64,000 bases of DNA, from the NCBI RefSeq assembly GCF_002814095.1, contig NZ_CP021913.1, forward strand, positions 124,001 to 188,000, in the 5' to 3' direction. The notes beneath the pieces are model-generated. The model did no database searches. It saw only the letters and a program-made list of their open reading frames with translations, and had not been told where the DNA came from. Of this stretch, positions 16,630 through 26,104 are shown piece by piece (positions within the stretch are counted from its first letter, which is position 1; each line of letters starts with the position of its first letter). Made by a program: the position numbers and the translations under genes. Source of the stretch: Sagittula sp. P11 (GTDB taxonomy: Bacteria; Pseudomonadota; Alphaproteobacteria; Rhodobacterales; Rhodobacteraceae).

Positions 16630-18789
16630 ATGCAGGAACCGGACATCACCGAAGATCTGATCGCGTCCCACGGGATCAAGCCGGACGAATATGCCGAGAT
16701 CCTGCGCATCCTGAATCGCGAGCCCACGTTCACGGAACTGGGCATCTTCAGCGCAATGTGGAACGAGCACTGTTCCTACAAATCCTCGAAGATTCACCTC
16801 AAGAAGCTGCCGACAACCGGCCCGCAGGTCATCTGCGGCCCCGGCGAGAACGCGGGCGTCGTGGACATCGGCGACGGGCAGGCCGTGGTCTTCAAGATGG
16901 AAAGCCACAACCACCCCTCGTACATCGAACCCTACCAGGGCGCTGCGACCGGCGTGGGCGGCATCCTGCGCGACGTCTTCACCATGGGCGCCCGTCCCAT
17001 CGCCGCGATGAACTCGCTGTCCTTCGGCGCGCCCGACCATCCCAAGACCCGCCAGCTCGTGCACGGTGTGGTGGAAGGGATCGGCGGCTACGGCAATGCC
17101 TTCGGCGTCCCGACCGTCGGCGGCGAGACCCGTTTCCACAAGGCCTACAACGGCAACTGCCTCGTGAACGCCTTTGCCGCGGGCCTCGCAGACGCCGACA
17201 AGATCTTCTACTCCGCCGCTTCGGGCGTCGGCCGTCCCGTCGTCTACCTTGGCGCCAAGACGGGCCGCGACGGTGTCGGCGGCGCGACCATGGCCTCGGC
17301 GGAGTTCGATGAGAGCATCGAGGAAAAGCGCCCAACCGTTCAGGTCGGCGACCCCTTCACCGAGAAGCGCCTGATGGAGGCAACGCTGGAGCTGATGCAG
17401 ACCGGCGCCGTGATCTCGATCCAGGACATGGGCGCGGCGGGCCTGACCTGCTCGGCGGTAGAGATGGGCGACAAGGGCGGCCTCGGCATCCGGCTCGACC
17501 TCGAGAACGTGCCACAGCGCGAAACCAACATGACCGCCTACGAGATGATGCTGTCGGAATCGCAGGAACGCATGTTGATGGTGCTCGACCCCGCGAAGGA
17601 GGCAGAGGCCAAGGCGGTCTTCGACAAGTGGGACCTCGATTTCGCCATCGTCGGCGAGACCATCCCCGAGGACCGCTTCCTCATCATGCACAACGGAACC
17701 TGCATGGCCGACCTGCCGCTGTCCAAGCTGTCATCCAGCGCGCCGGAATACGACCGCCCGCATGTGCCGACACCGGAAGCCGCCCCGCTTGCGGACGTGC
17801 CGCAGATCGACCCCATCGACGGCCTGAAGGCGCTGCTGGCCAGCCCGAACTACGCGTCGAAGGCGTGGATCTACGACCAGTACGACAGCCAGGTGATGGC
17901 CGACACCATGCGCACCCCGGGCTTCGGCGCGGGCGTGATCCGGGTGCACGGCACCGACAAGAAGCTGGCCTTCACCTCCGACGTGACGCCGCGCTACGTG
18001 AAGGCGAACCCGGTTCAGGGCGGACGGCAGGCCGTGGCCGAGGCCTATCGCAACCTGACCGCCGTGGGCGCCAAGCCCTTGGCCACGACCGACAACCTCA
18101 ACTTCGGCAACCCCGAGAAGCCGGAGATCATGGGCCAGTTCGTCGGTGCGCTTCAGGGCATCGGCGAGGCCTGCCTGGCGCTCGACATGCCGATCGTTTC
18201 GGGCAACGTGTCACTTTATAACGAAACGGACGGTCAGGGCATCCTGCCCACGCCGACCATTGGCGCCGTGGGCCTGATCGCCGCGGGCGAAGAGCCGATC
18301 CTCGACACGCCTCGCGACGGACACGTGGCTCTCCTGCTGGGCGAAACGGCGGGCCACCTTGGCCAGTCCGCGCTTCTGGCAGAGGTCTTCCACCGCGAGG
18401 ACGGCGACGCCCCGCATGTCGACCTGGACATCGAGCGTGCCAACGGCGACTTCATCCGCGCCAACCGCCAGTGGATCAGGTCCTGCACCGACCTCGCCGA
18501 CGGTGGCCTCGCGCTGGCGGCGTTCGAGATGGCGGCGGCAGGCAACACCGGCGTGCAGTTGGACACCGACGACACCGCGCAGCTCTTCGGTGAGGATCAG
18601 GGCCGCTACCTGATCGCCTGCAGTTTCGACGCGGCCGAGGCGCTGATGACCGCAGCCGGACAGGCGGGCGTCACGCTTTCCTCCGTCGGCAAGTTCACCG
18701 GAGACACTGTGCGCATGGGCGCATCCGAGGCACCGCTGGCCGAGCTTCTGGAGACCTACCGGTCTTCCTTCGCGGCGACCTTCGCCTGA
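16630..18789 (+). CDS. purL: Phosphoribosylformylglycinamidine synthase subunit PurL
   Basis: PurL is the ATP-dependent synthetase subunit that makes FGAM from FGAR in purine synthesis, using ammonia from PurQ with PurS. At 719 residues it is the small PurL type that needs separate PurS and PurQ, neither of which is in the window. Visible landmarks are [15 protein letters not shown], the nucleotide segment [33 protein letters not shown], the glycine-rich [32 protein letters not shown], and the late [12 protein letters not shown] motif. GGGGAAAG lies 3 bases before the ATG. A GC hairpin follows the stop. Confidence 0.97.
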   Translation: MQEPDITEDLIASHGIKPDEYAEILRILNREPTFTELGIFSAMWNEHCSYKSSKIHLKKLPTTGPQVICGPGENAGVVDIGDGQAVVFKMESHNHPSYIEPYQGAATGVGGILRDVFTMGARPIAAMNSLSFGAPDHPKTRQLVHGVVEGIGGYGNAFGVPTVGGETRFHKAYNGNCLVNAFAAGLADADKIFYSAASGVGRPVVYLGAKTGRDGVGGATMASAEFDESIEEKRPTVQVGDPFTEKRLMEATLELMQTGAVISIQDMGAAGLTCSAVEMGDKGGLGIRLDLENVPQRETNMTAYEMMLSESQERMLMVLDPAKEAEAKAVFDKWDLDFAIVGETIPEDRFLIMHNGTCMADLPLSKLSSSAPEYDRPHVPTPEAAPLADVPQIDPIDGLKALLASPNYASKAWIYDQYDSQVMADTMRTPGFGAGVIRVHGTDKKLAFTSDVTPRYVKANPVQGGRQAVAEAYRNLTAVGAKPLATTDNLNFGNPEKPEIMGQFVGALQGIGEACLALDMPIVSGNVSLYNETDGQGILPTPTIGAVGLIAAGEEPILDTPRDGHVALLLGETAGHLGQSALLAEVFHREDGDAPHVDLDIERANGDFIRANRQWIRSCTDLADGGLALAAFEMAAAGNTGVQLDTDDTAQLFGEDQGRYLIACSFDAAEALMTAAGQAGVTLSSVGKFTGDTVRMGASEAPLAELLETYRSSFAATFA

Positions 18790-18799
18790 CACCTTGCGC

Positions 18800-18821
18800 G
18801 GGGCGGACCTGTATCCGCCCC
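18800..18821 (+). terminator. Hairpin after purL
   Basis: GGGGCGGA pairs perfectly with TCCGCCCC around a 6-base loop, 10 bases after the purL stop. Only a C-rich stretch follows, so it is not a classic T-tailed terminator. Confidence 0.5.
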
Positions 18822-18903
18822 GGCCCCCTTGTCTTCAGGGCCATGGCGTTCCGCCCGCAAATCACCCCTTTCCCCGGTCGGGCCGCGGACCCATATTCAG
18901 CCC

Positions 18904-19593
18904 ATGCTGAAGTTCACCCCGATCCTCCTCGCGATCATCTATGCGCTGGTGATGTACCACTTCTCGGCGTGGCGCACGCGACGAGAGCTGGACGCCCGGT
19001 CCACCGAGCTTGCGGACCCACGCCTGAAGAAGCTGACCGACCGCATGGCGCAGGCGCTGGACCTGCCCCGCATCCGGGTGAACATCTACGAGATCGATCC
19101 GGTCAACGGTCTGGCGGCGCCGGACGGGCGCATCTTCATCACGCGCGGCTTCTACAAGAAGTACCAGCAGGGCGAGGTTTCGGCAGAGGAGCTGTCCTCT
19201 GTCATCGCGCATGAACTGGGCCACGTGGCGCTTGGCCACGCGCGCCGCCGGATGATCGACTTCTCCGGCCAGAACGCCATCCGGACCGCGTTGATGATGG
19301 TGCTGGGGCGCCTGATCCCCGGCGTGGGTGTCTGGCTTGCCAACATGCTGACGACGCTGCTGGCCGCGCACCTGTCCCGGTCCGATGAATACGAGGCCGA
19401 CGCCTATGCCGCCGCCCTCCTCCACAAGTCCGGCATCGGCATCGCCCCCCAGGTCAGCCTGTTCAGGAAGCTGGAGGCGCTGACGCAGTCGAACCGAGCC
19501 GCACCCGCATGGCTCCTGTCGCACCCCAAGACTCAGGACCGCATCACCGCCATCGAGACGATGGGCGCCCGCTGGTCCACGCCGGAGACCTGA
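18904..19593 (+). CDS. M48-family metalloprotease, membrane anchored
   Basis: The 229-residue protein begins with one hydrophobic anchor (MLKFTPILLAIIYALVMYHF), then an M48 peptidase domain. The zinc site is SSVIAHELGHVALGHARRR (HELGH, about residues 103-107), with the third ligand in SRSDEYEADAYAAALL, and a hydrophobic stretch (LIPGVGVWLANMLTTLLAA) between them as in HtpX/YcaL relatives. It likely cleaves membrane or periplasmic proteins. The family pattern supports the ATG at 18904, although no strong ribosome binding site is visible. It is convergent with alkC. Confidence 0.88.
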   Translation: MLKFTPILLAIIYALVMYHFSAWRTRRELDARSTELADPRLKKLTDRMAQALDLPRIRVNIYEIDPVNGLAAPDGRIFITRGFYKKYQQGEVSAEELSSVIAHELGHVALGHARRRMIDFSGQNAIRTALMMVLGRLIPGVGVWLANMLTTLLAAHLSRSDEYEADAYAAALLHKSGIGIAPQVSLFRKLEALTQSNRAAPAWLLSHPKTQDRITAIETMGARWSTPET

Positions 19594-19602
19594 GGCCCCG
19601 GA

Positions 19603-20748
19603 TCAGCCTTCCGCGGGCAGCAGGTCGAAGGTGCCCTCGGCGACGTCTGTGCCGTTCACCTGCACGACGATCCCGTGTGCGCCCGGGTGCAGCCGGTAGG
19701 TCGTCGCGTCGCCTTTCAGGACATGCCGTTTCTCGAACCGCGCGGCGCGGCGCGGTACGTCCTTTCCGGCCTTCAGCTTGAACACCTTCTCCGCCGATCC
19801 GCCGGGCCGGGCGAACCGCAGGCGGTAATCGACGAGGACAGGCAAGGCCTCATCTGCCACGATCTCCACGGCAAAGCGGAGCGCCTCCCCGATCTTCACC
19901 CTCGGCGTCAGTATGTCGAGCGTGGCGGTCACATCCCCGGCGCGATAGCCCAGCAGATCGAGCGCGGGACGCTCGCCGCGTTTCACTGCCGTCCGCAGGG
20001 CGTGGCGGGTGATCCACGCCATCTCGCCCGCCTCCTGCCGACCCTCCGCCTGCCAGCCCGCGAGGCGCGCCACCACTTCGTCCGGCATCACCTTCGACAG
20101 ATCGTTCATGTGGTTGGCGACGGATCGCGTGACGTAACGCGTCGGATCGGCGTGCAGCACGTCGAGGAAGGCCAGCGGCACCGCCGGATCGATCTCGATG
20201 TTCCGCGCCCAGGGCAGCCGCGGGCGGGTGCCTTCACTGACCAGCCGGCGCACGTGGTAGTTGTCGTCCCGCGCCCAGTCGTGCAGCTGCGCGAGCGTCC
20301 GCTCCGGCCAGCGGTTCAGGAAGGGGCGGATGTAGAACTCCATGGAGAATCGGCGCGTGACCGCGTGCAACAGGTCGAGCGCGCGGTCGGGGTCCTCCAT
20401 CCCGTGACGAACGATCAGGATGCCATGCACCGCGTGGATGAACCGGCCGAAGTCGTCGTCCTTCAGCGCAGGGTCCAGCGCGGGGGGCAGAGCCGCCTCC
20501 AGCGCCTCGGCCATGGGGCCGAAGCCGGAGGGCAGCTGCGCCTCCAGACAGTCAGCCATCCACTCCAGGCGCTCCAGCAGCCCACGCCCGGCCAGTCCCG
20601 GGACACACTCCGCCAGGAACCGGTCCCGGTCGAACCCAGGCAGGACAGCGAACTCGCCGGCCAGATCGGCCAGCGACTCCGCATTGAACAGCTGATCGGC
20701 AAGGGAGAAGCCAGCACCGCCCCCCTTGCCATCCGGTCCCCGCGCCAC
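19603..20748 (-). CDS. alkC: AlkC-type DNA alkylation repair glycosylase
   Basis: The 381-residue protein is built of HEAT-like helices (residues about 1-275) with the AlkC/AlkD features FIHAVHGILIVRHGMEDPD, SMEFYIRPFLNRWPE, HDWARDDNYHVRRLVSEGTRPRLPWA (read in parts) and LHADPTRYVTRSVANHMNDL. A C-terminal beta domain of about 100 residues follows (ILTPRVKIGEALRFAVEI to NGTDVAEGTFDLL), like the Ig-like domain of some AlkC enzymes. AlkC removes 3-methylcytosine and 3-methyladenine from DNA. The start is a GTG three bases after the stop of the upstream SDR gene, so the two are one transcript. Confidence 0.88.
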   Translation of the reverse strand: MARGPDGKGGGAGFSLADQLFNAESLADLAGEFAVLPGFDRDRFLAECVPGLAGRGLLERLEWMADCLEAQLPSGFGPMAEALEAALPPALDPALKDDDFGRFIHAVHGILIVRHGMEDPDRALDLLHAVTRRFSMEFYIRPFLNRWPERTLAQLHDWARDDNYHVRRLVSEGTRPRLPWARNIEIDPAVPLAFLDVLHADPTRYVTRSVANHMNDLSKVMPDEVVARLAGWQAEGRQEAGEMAWITRHALRTAVKRGERPALDLLGYRAGDVTATLDILTPRVKIGEALRFAVEIVADEALPVLVDYRLRFARPGGSAEKVFKLKAGKDVPRRAARFEKRHVLKGDATTYRLHPGAHGIVVQVNGTDVAEGTFDLLPAEG

Positions 20749-20751
20749 GGC

Positions 20752-21531
20752 TTACATCGTCATGTTGGAGGCGCCGCCATCCAGCAGGATGTTCTGTCCC
20801 ACCATGAAACCCGCGTGCTGCGAGCACATGAAGGCGCACATCTGGCCGAACTCCTCCGGCGTGCCGTAGCGTCCGGCGGGGATGGTCGCGTAGCGTTCGG
20901 CGCGCGCCTCTTCCAGCGAGATGCCCTTCGACTTCACCACTGCGCCGTCCAGCGAATCCGCACGGTCGGTGGCGTGGATGCCGGGCAGCAGGTTGTTGAC
21001 GATCACCCCCTTGGGCGCCACCTGCCGGGAGGTCCCGGCGACGTAACCCGTCAGACCCGTCCGGGCGGAGTTCGACAGACCCAGCACGGCCACCGGCGAC
21101 TTCACCGAAACGGAGGTGATGTTGACCACCCGGCCCCAGCCCTTGTCGATCATCTTCGGCATCAGCGCGGTCATCAGCGCGATGGGCGTCAGCATGTTCG
21201 CATCGAGCGCCTTGATGAAATCCTCGCGCCCCCAGTCGGACCACATGCCCGGCGGCGGGCCGCCCGCGTTGGTCACGAGGATGTCCACGTCGCCCGCCTC
21301 TTTCAGGACCCGTGCACGTCCGTCTTCCGACACGATGTCCGCCGCAACCGTCGTGACGCTGACCTGCCAGCGGTCGCGGATTGCCTGCGCGGTCTCTTCC
21401 AGCGCCTCCGCCCCGCGCGCGTTCATCACGAGGTCCACGCCCGCCTCTGCCAGTGCCTCTGCGCAGCCGCGCCCGAGTCCCTTGCTCGATGCGCAGACCA
21501 GCGCACGTTTACCGCGAATTCCCAGGTCCAT
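20752..21531 (-). CDS. SDR-family protein with altered catalytic residues
   Basis: The 259-residue protein has the Rossmann start ALVCASSKGLGRGCAEALA, the cofactor motif VTNAGGPPPGMW, and a normal C-terminal LLDGG. At the active site the usual Tyr-x3-Lys is replaced: counting 13 residues from the Ser in ITSVSV lands on Ser in LGLSNSARTGL, and the Lys position is Arg. A subgroup of SDR proteins with SNxAR at this place exists in my memory, so this is likely a family trait rather than decay, but the chemistry is unclear. AGGAGG lies before the ATG. It is translationally close to alkC. Confidence 0.85.
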   Translation of the reverse strand: MDLGIRGKRALVCASSKGLGRGCAEALAEAGVDLVMNARGAEALEETAQAIRDRWQVSVTTVAADIVSEDGRARVLKEAGDVDILVTNAGGPPPGMWSDWGREDFIKALDANMLTPIALMTALMPKMIDKGWGRVVNITSVSVKSPVAVLGLSNSARTGLTGYVAGTSRQVAPKGVIVNNLLPGIHATDRADSLDGAVVKSKGISLEEARAERYATIPAGRYGTPEEFGQMCAFMCSQHAGFMVGQNILLDGGASNMTM

Positions 21532-21601
21532 TGCGACCTCCTAAGTGCTTGTTTTCTGCTTCGTTTCAGCAACGCCGACAAATCGTCGGTCCGCAACCCA
21601 T

Positions 21602-21629
21602 TTGATGACACAATTTCCCGGCATACAAT
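21602..21629 (+). promoter_or_regulatory. Sigma-70-like promoter of the Hint-domain gene
   Basis: TTGATG (21602-21607) and TACAAT (21624-21629) are separated by 16 bases and lie about 65 bases before the Hint gene start, in the gap between divergent genes. Confidence 0.45.
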
Positions 21630-21693
21630 GCCCCGGTGGGAGGTTCTATGAACTGAGTCCCCCGCATCTTGCTGCCAGCTGCCAGGAGTCGTC

Positions 21694-22695
21694 ATGAGCC
21701 GTTCCGCATCGTCCCTACAGGTCTTCCCCGCCACCGCCCTGCGCGTGGTCAACGGGGCCAACCTCGGCGATGCGCTGGCCTGGGCAGAAGACCTTCAGCC
21801 CGACGACATCTACCGCCTGTCACCGCTGTCCGCGCTGCGCACCATCTCGGTCGAGAACACGGCAAAGCCGCCCTTCCGCATCGGCGACAGGACGGAGGTC
21901 GGGACCCCCGGCAACGCATTGCACCTCGACTGCTGCGTGACCTTCATGTCCGGCTCCGGCAACACGACAGAGGCGCTGGTGCTCGTGGAAACCGACGAGG
22001 AGGGCAACGCGGTCCAGGTCTACGCCCTGCCCCTGACGGAGATGTCGCCCAAGATCGACTACGTGCTGGTCGGCATTTCGGAGGAAACCGCGCTTGCCCG
22101 TTACGCGCAGATCGCCTGTACGTCCTTTACCGCGGGCACGCTCATCACCATGGCCTCAGGCGCGCAGAAGCCGGTGGAGGATCTGGTGGCCGGGGATCGC
22201 GTCCTCACCCGTGACGACGGCCCGCAGGAAATCCGCTGGATCGGCCACCACACCTCGCGCGCCTCGGGCACCTTCGCGCCGATCCTCATCCGCGAGGGGG
22301 CACTCAACAACGCCCGCGACCTGTACGTGTCGCCCGACCACAGGCTGTTCATTTACCAGCGCCGCGACGAACTCGGCGCCGGCCGGTCGGAAGTGCTGGT
22401 CCGCGCCCGCCACCTCGTGAACGGCGACACGGTGGTCGTCGCGCCCGGCGGTTTCGTCGACTACTTCCAGATGCTCTTCGACGCGCATCAGATCATCTAT
22501 GCCGAAGGGATTGCCGCCGAATCGATGCTGGTGACGACCCAGACGCAAGCGGTTCTGCCCGATGCGCTGGCAGACCGTCTGTCGGCCCTGATCCCGGGGC
22601 ACAAGCGGACCGACTTCTCCGGGTACGAGATCGGAGAGGCACTGCTGTCGCATCCCGATGCCGCGGCCCTGCTGAGGAAATCCTCCGGCGGCTGA
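21694..22695 (+). CDS. Hint-domain (Hint_2 type) protein
   Basis: The 333-residue protein has an N-terminal domain of about 140 residues of unknown fold, then a Hint (hedgehog/intein) module. The module opens with Cys142 in ACTSFTAGTLITMASG, continues with PVEDLVAGDRVLTRDDG, and has the block-B-like DLYVSPDHRLFI and a late VNGDTVVVAPGGFVDYF. Proteins of this type are numerous in Rhodobacteraceae; their Hint domain may cleave or modify the chain at the Cys. No signal peptide or RTX repeats are present. CAGGAG precedes the ATG. Confidence 0.85.
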   Translation: MSRSASSLQVFPATALRVVNGANLGDALAWAEDLQPDDIYRLSPLSALRTISVENTAKPPFRIGDRTEVGTPGNALHLDCCVTFMSGSGNTTEALVLVETDEEGNAVQVYALPLTEMSPKIDYVLVGISEETALARYAQIACTSFTAGTLITMASGAQKPVEDLVAGDRVLTRDDGPQEIRWIGHHTSRASGTFAPILIREGALNNARDLYVSPDHRLFIYQRRDELGAGRSEVLVRARHLVNGDTVVVAPGGFVDYFQMLFDAHQIIYAEGIAAESMLVTTQTQAVLPDALADRLSALIPGHKRTDFSGYEIGEALLSHPDAAALLRKSSGG

Positions 22696-22722
22696 ACCGC
22701 GACATTCGGGGGCACGCCACGG

Positions 22723-22977
22723 TCAGTGAGACCGGAGCGCCTCGATCAGTTGGTCCTTGTTCATGTCGGACCGCCCTTCGATCCCGATCTCCTGCGCGCG
22801 GGCGTAGAGGTCGTCCTTTGTCCATTCCTCGTAAGGCGCCGCCTTCCCGCCCTTCTCGGACGGGTGCATGTCGTCGTTCGCCTTGGCATTTGCGATGCGG
22901 GCCGCCTTTTCCTTGGACATGCCGTCGTCTCGCAGGTCGTCGTACAGCTTTTCGTCCTTGATGCTCGGTCGTGACAT
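22723..22977 (-). CDS. Small DUF7218/Rho-N-like protein
   Basis: The 84-residue, highly charged protein begins MSRPSIKDEKLYDDLRDDGM, has a segment typical of small KGG-like stress proteins (SKEKAARIANAK), and ends in a SAP/Rho-N-like helix pair (WTKDDLYARAQEIGIEGRS, MNKDQLIEALRSH). Such domains bind nucleic acid. AAAGGAGAT lies 6 bases before the ATG. Its own promoter would overlap the 5' side of the transglutaminase gene, which is divergent. Confidence 0.8.
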   Translation of the reverse strand: MSRPSIKDEKLYDDLRDDGMSKEKAARIANAKANDDMHPSEKGGKAAPYEEWTKDDLYARAQEIGIEGRSDMNKDQLIEALRSH

Positions 22978-23092
22978 TGGGGATCTCCTTTGCTGCAATA
23001 AAAACGTATGGCGCGCGCCGCGGGTTCCGGCCCTTGCAGCCACCGGGAGCGGGGCGTATCCCGTCGCCAAATCCTGACCGAAAGGACATTCC

Positions 23093-24175
23093 ATGCGCCG
23101 TCGCCAATTCCTCCTCCGCTCTGCCGCCGTCTCTTCTCTGATCGCCGCGCCCGTCTCCTTGCGCGCCGCCTACGCCCCTGCCTCCACCGCATGGCGCACG
23201 TTCGAGCTGACGACGACCGTCACGCTCGAACGCGATGGCCAGGCAGCGCAGGCGTGGATCCCTGTGCCCGCCCATGCCGATCCGCTCTGGACGATCCCGG
23301 GCGACACCGCCTGGACCGGCAATGCCGACACGGTGGAACAGGTCATGGCAGAGGATGGCAGCCACGGGTTCATCCACGCCACGTGGGAAGCCTCCGACGC
23401 GCCTGCCGTGCTGGAGGTGACCTCCGAAGTCCGCACCCGCGACCGTCACTCCGACCTTCCCGGCAACGCGGTCCTCTCCGACGAGGAACGTGCCCGGGCG
23501 ACGGCCCCTACGGATCTGCTGCCGCTGAACGGCATTGTCCTGGACACCGCCAACGAGATCACCGATGGCGCCGGGGACGACCTCGACCGCGCCATGCGCA
23601 TCTACAACTGGGTGGTCGACGAGACGGAGCGCAACCCCGAGACGCGCGGCTGCGGACTGGGCGACATCGCCTCCATGCTGCACACCGGCGACCTGACGGG
23701 CAAATGCGCCGACCTGAATGCCCTGTTCGTGGGCCTCGCCCGCGCCGCTGGCCTGCCCGCCCGCGATCTTTACGGCATCCGCGTCGCGCCCTCTGCCTTC
23801 GGCTACAAGGCGCTGGGTGCCGGATCTGCCGACGTGACGAAGGCCCAGCACTGCCGGGCCGAGGTGTTCATCGAGGGTCAGGGCTGGGTTGCGGCCGACC
23901 CGGCGGACGTGCGGAAGGTGGTACTGCAGGAAGACGACGGCACGCTGAGCCTTGCCGACGCCAAGGTGCAGGACGTGCGCGAGGCGCTGTTCGGCGCGGC
24001 AGAAGGCAACTGGATCGCCTACGGCACCGCGCATGACGTGGCGCTGCCCGGCTCGGACAACGGCCGGGTCCCGTTCCTGATGTACCCTCAAGCGGAAATC
24101 GGCGGTGAACGGCGCGACGAACTCGAGCCGAACACCTTCAGCTACACGATCACCACGCGCGAGCTGGAAGCCTGA
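23093..24175 (+). CDS. Exported transglutaminase-like protein
   Basis: The 360-residue protein starts with a twin-arginine-type export signal (MRRRQFLLRSAAVSSLIAAP). After a beta domain of about 150 residues comes a transglutaminase-like papain-fold core: IYNWVVDETERNPE, then the catalytic Cys in TGKCADLNALFVGLARA, the His in AQHCRAEVFIEGQGW, and Asp in VAADPADVRK. Members act as periplasmic proteases or cross-linking enzymes; the substrate is unknown. The start follows GAAAGGACATTCC. No neighbour hints at its role. Confidence 0.85.
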   Translation: MRRRQFLLRSAAVSSLIAAPVSLRAAYAPASTAWRTFELTTTVTLERDGQAAQAWIPVPAHADPLWTIPGDTAWTGNADTVEQVMAEDGSHGFIHATWEASDAPAVLEVTSEVRTRDRHSDLPGNAVLSDEERARATAPTDLLPLNGIVLDTANEITDGAGDDLDRAMRIYNWVVDETERNPETRGCGLGDIASMLHTGDLTGKCADLNALFVGLARAAGLPARDLYGIRVAPSAFGYKALGAGSADVTKAQHCRAEVFIEGQGWVAADPADVRKVVLQEDDGTLSLADAKVQDVREALFGAAEGNWIAYGTAHDVALPGSDNGRVPFLMYPQAEIGGERRDELEPNTFSYTITTRELEA

Positions 24176-24501
24176 CCCGGCCCGCGCGCAGGTTCCGAAC
24201 CGCGCGCGGAACGGTGACGCGAAGGACGGTGCGGCTGTGAAGTTCGCCGTCCAAGCGATTGTTATAAAACGAGTTTGGTGATCTGACCACTTGCGCGAAG
24301 CGCCACCGGACAACCGTTGTGTCATCTGGTTCCCTAGGTGGCCAAGCGCGCCGAGGAAGGCCGCTCAGACATGAACACTCCGGGACCAACGACTTCCTCT
24401 GCTCGTCGAACCCGGGCCGCCAATCCGTCGCAAAGCCAGAATGGCCGCGCAGTCTCCTGCATGGATTGTGCGGCCCTCGAATACGCGCTATCTGCGCCTC
24501 C
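24176..24501. other. Intergenic region before prfC
   Basis: No convincing gene is seen. It includes GTTATAAAACG near 24262, a possible AT-rich promoter element. Frames open here upstream of prfC read as low-complexity Ser/Arg/Pro sequence and do not match family starts. Confidence 0.4.
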
Positions 24502-26100
24502 ATGCTGGACAATCGCCCCTCCCTTCCGCCCGAAATCGCCCGCCGCCGGACGTTTGCGATCATCTCGCACCCCGACGCGGGCAAGACCACTCTGACGGAA
24601 AAGTTCCTCCTCTACGGGGGCGCTATCCAGATGGCCGGACAGGTGCGCGCCAAGGGTGAGGCACGGCGCACCCGGTCGGACTTCATGCAGATGGAAAAGG
24701 ACCGGGGTATCTCCGTCTCGGCCTCTGCCATGTCCTTCGATTTTGGCAAGTTTCGCTTCAACCTCGTCGACACGCCCGGCCACTCGGACTTCTCCGAGGA
24801 CACCTACCGCACGCTGACGGCGGTGGACGCGGCGGTCATGGTGATCGACGGCGCCAAGGGCGTGGAAAGCCAGACCCAGAAGCTGTTCGAGGTCTGCCGC
24901 CTGCGCGACCTGCCGATCCTGACCTTCTGCAACAAGATGGACCGCGAGGCGCGCGACACCTTCGAGATCATCGACGAGATTCAGGAAAACCTGGCCATCG
25001 ACGTGACGCCCGCATCCTGGCCCATCGGGATGGGACGCGATTTCCTCGGCTGCTACGACATGCTGAACGACCGGCTGGAACTGATGGACCGCGCCGATCG
25101 GAACAAGGTGGCGGAGTCCATCAGCCTCGAAGGGCTGGACGACCCGCGCATGGCCGACCACATCCCCGCCGCGCTGCTGGCCCAGCTTCGCGAAGAGGTG
25201 GAGATGGCGCGCGAATTGCTGCCCACGCTCGACCCGCAATCTGTGCTCGAAGGGCACATGACCCCGATCTGGTTCGGTTCTGCGATCAACTCCTTCGGGG
25301 TGAAGGAACTGATGCAGGGCATCGGCACCTATGGTCCCGAGCCGCAGGTCCAGAAGGCCACCCCACGCGAGATCGCACCGGAAGAGACCAAGGTCGCCGG
25401 TTTCGTCTTCAAGGTGCAGGCCAACATGGACCCCAAGCACCGCGACCGCGTGGCATTTGTGCGGCTTGCCTCGGGCCACTTCGAACGCGGCATGAAGCTG
25501 ACGCACGTGCGCACGAAGAAGCCCATGGCGATCACGAACCCGGTTCTGTTCCTCGCCGCCGACCGCGAACTGGCGGAGGAGGCCTGGGCGGGCGACATCA
25601 TCGGCATTCCGAACCACGGGCAGTTGCGCATCGGCGATACGCTGACCGAGGGCGAGATGCTGAAAGTGTCCGGTATCCCCTCTTTCGCGCCCGAATTGTT
25701 GCAAACCGTGCGCGCGGGCGACCCGATGAAGGCCAAGCACCTGGAAAAGGCGCTGATGCAATTCGCCGAGGAAGGCGCGGCCAAGGTCTTCAAGCCGATG
25801 ATCGGCTCCGGCTTTATCGTCGGCGTGGTCGGGGCGCTGCAATTCGAGGTTCTGGGCAGCCGGATCGAACTGGAGTACGGCCTGCCGGTCCGGTTCGACG
25901 CCTCCCAGTTCACCTCCGCCCGTTGGGTGCACGGACCCAAGGAGGCCGTCGAGAAGTTCTCGCAGGCCAACAAGCAGCACATCAGCTACGACCACGACGG
26001 CGATGTGGTCTACCTGACGCGCCTGCAATGGGACATCGACCGGGTGGAGCGTGACTATCCCGACATCACGCTGAGCGCGACGAAGGAAATGATGGTCTGA
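24502..26100 (+). CDS. prfC: Peptide chain release factor 3
   Basis: RF3 is the GTPase that removes RF1/RF2 from the ribosome after termination. The 532-residue length fits the family (about 530). Motifs are G1 IISHPDAGKTTLTEK, switch I with the RGISV-type DRGISVSASAMSF, G3 LVDTPGHSDFSEDTYR, G4 TFCNKMDREARD, then the beta-barrel domain II and the C-terminal RF3 domain (MIGSGFIVGVVGALQFEVL). The ATG at 24502 gives MLDNRPSLPPEIARRRTFAI, a family-like N-terminus; no good ribosome binding site is visible. It is convergent with the RTX glycosidase, 4 bases apart. Confidence 0.97.
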   Translation: MLDNRPSLPPEIARRRTFAIISHPDAGKTTLTEKFLLYGGAIQMAGQVRAKGEARRTRSDFMQMEKDRGISVSASAMSFDFGKFRFNLVDTPGHSDFSEDTYRTLTAVDAAVMVIDGAKGVESQTQKLFEVCRLRDLPILTFCNKMDREARDTFEIIDEIQENLAIDVTPASWPIGMGRDFLGCYDMLNDRLELMDRADRNKVAESISLEGLDDPRMADHIPAALLAQLREEVEMARELLPTLDPQSVLEGHMTPIWFGSAINSFGVKELMQGIGTYGPEPQVQKATPREIAPEETKVAGFVFKVQANMDPKHRDRVAFVRLASGHFERGMKLTHVRTKKPMAITNPVLFLAADRELAEEAWAGDIIGIPNHGQLRIGDTLTEGEMLKVSGIPSFAPELLQTVRAGDPMKAKHLEKALMQFAEEGAAKVFKPMIGSGFIVGVVGALQFEVLGSRIELEYGLPVRFDASQFTSARWVHGPKEAVEKFSQANKQHISYDHDGDVVYLTRLQWDIDRVERDYPDITLSATKEMMV

Positions 26101-26104
26101 TGCG

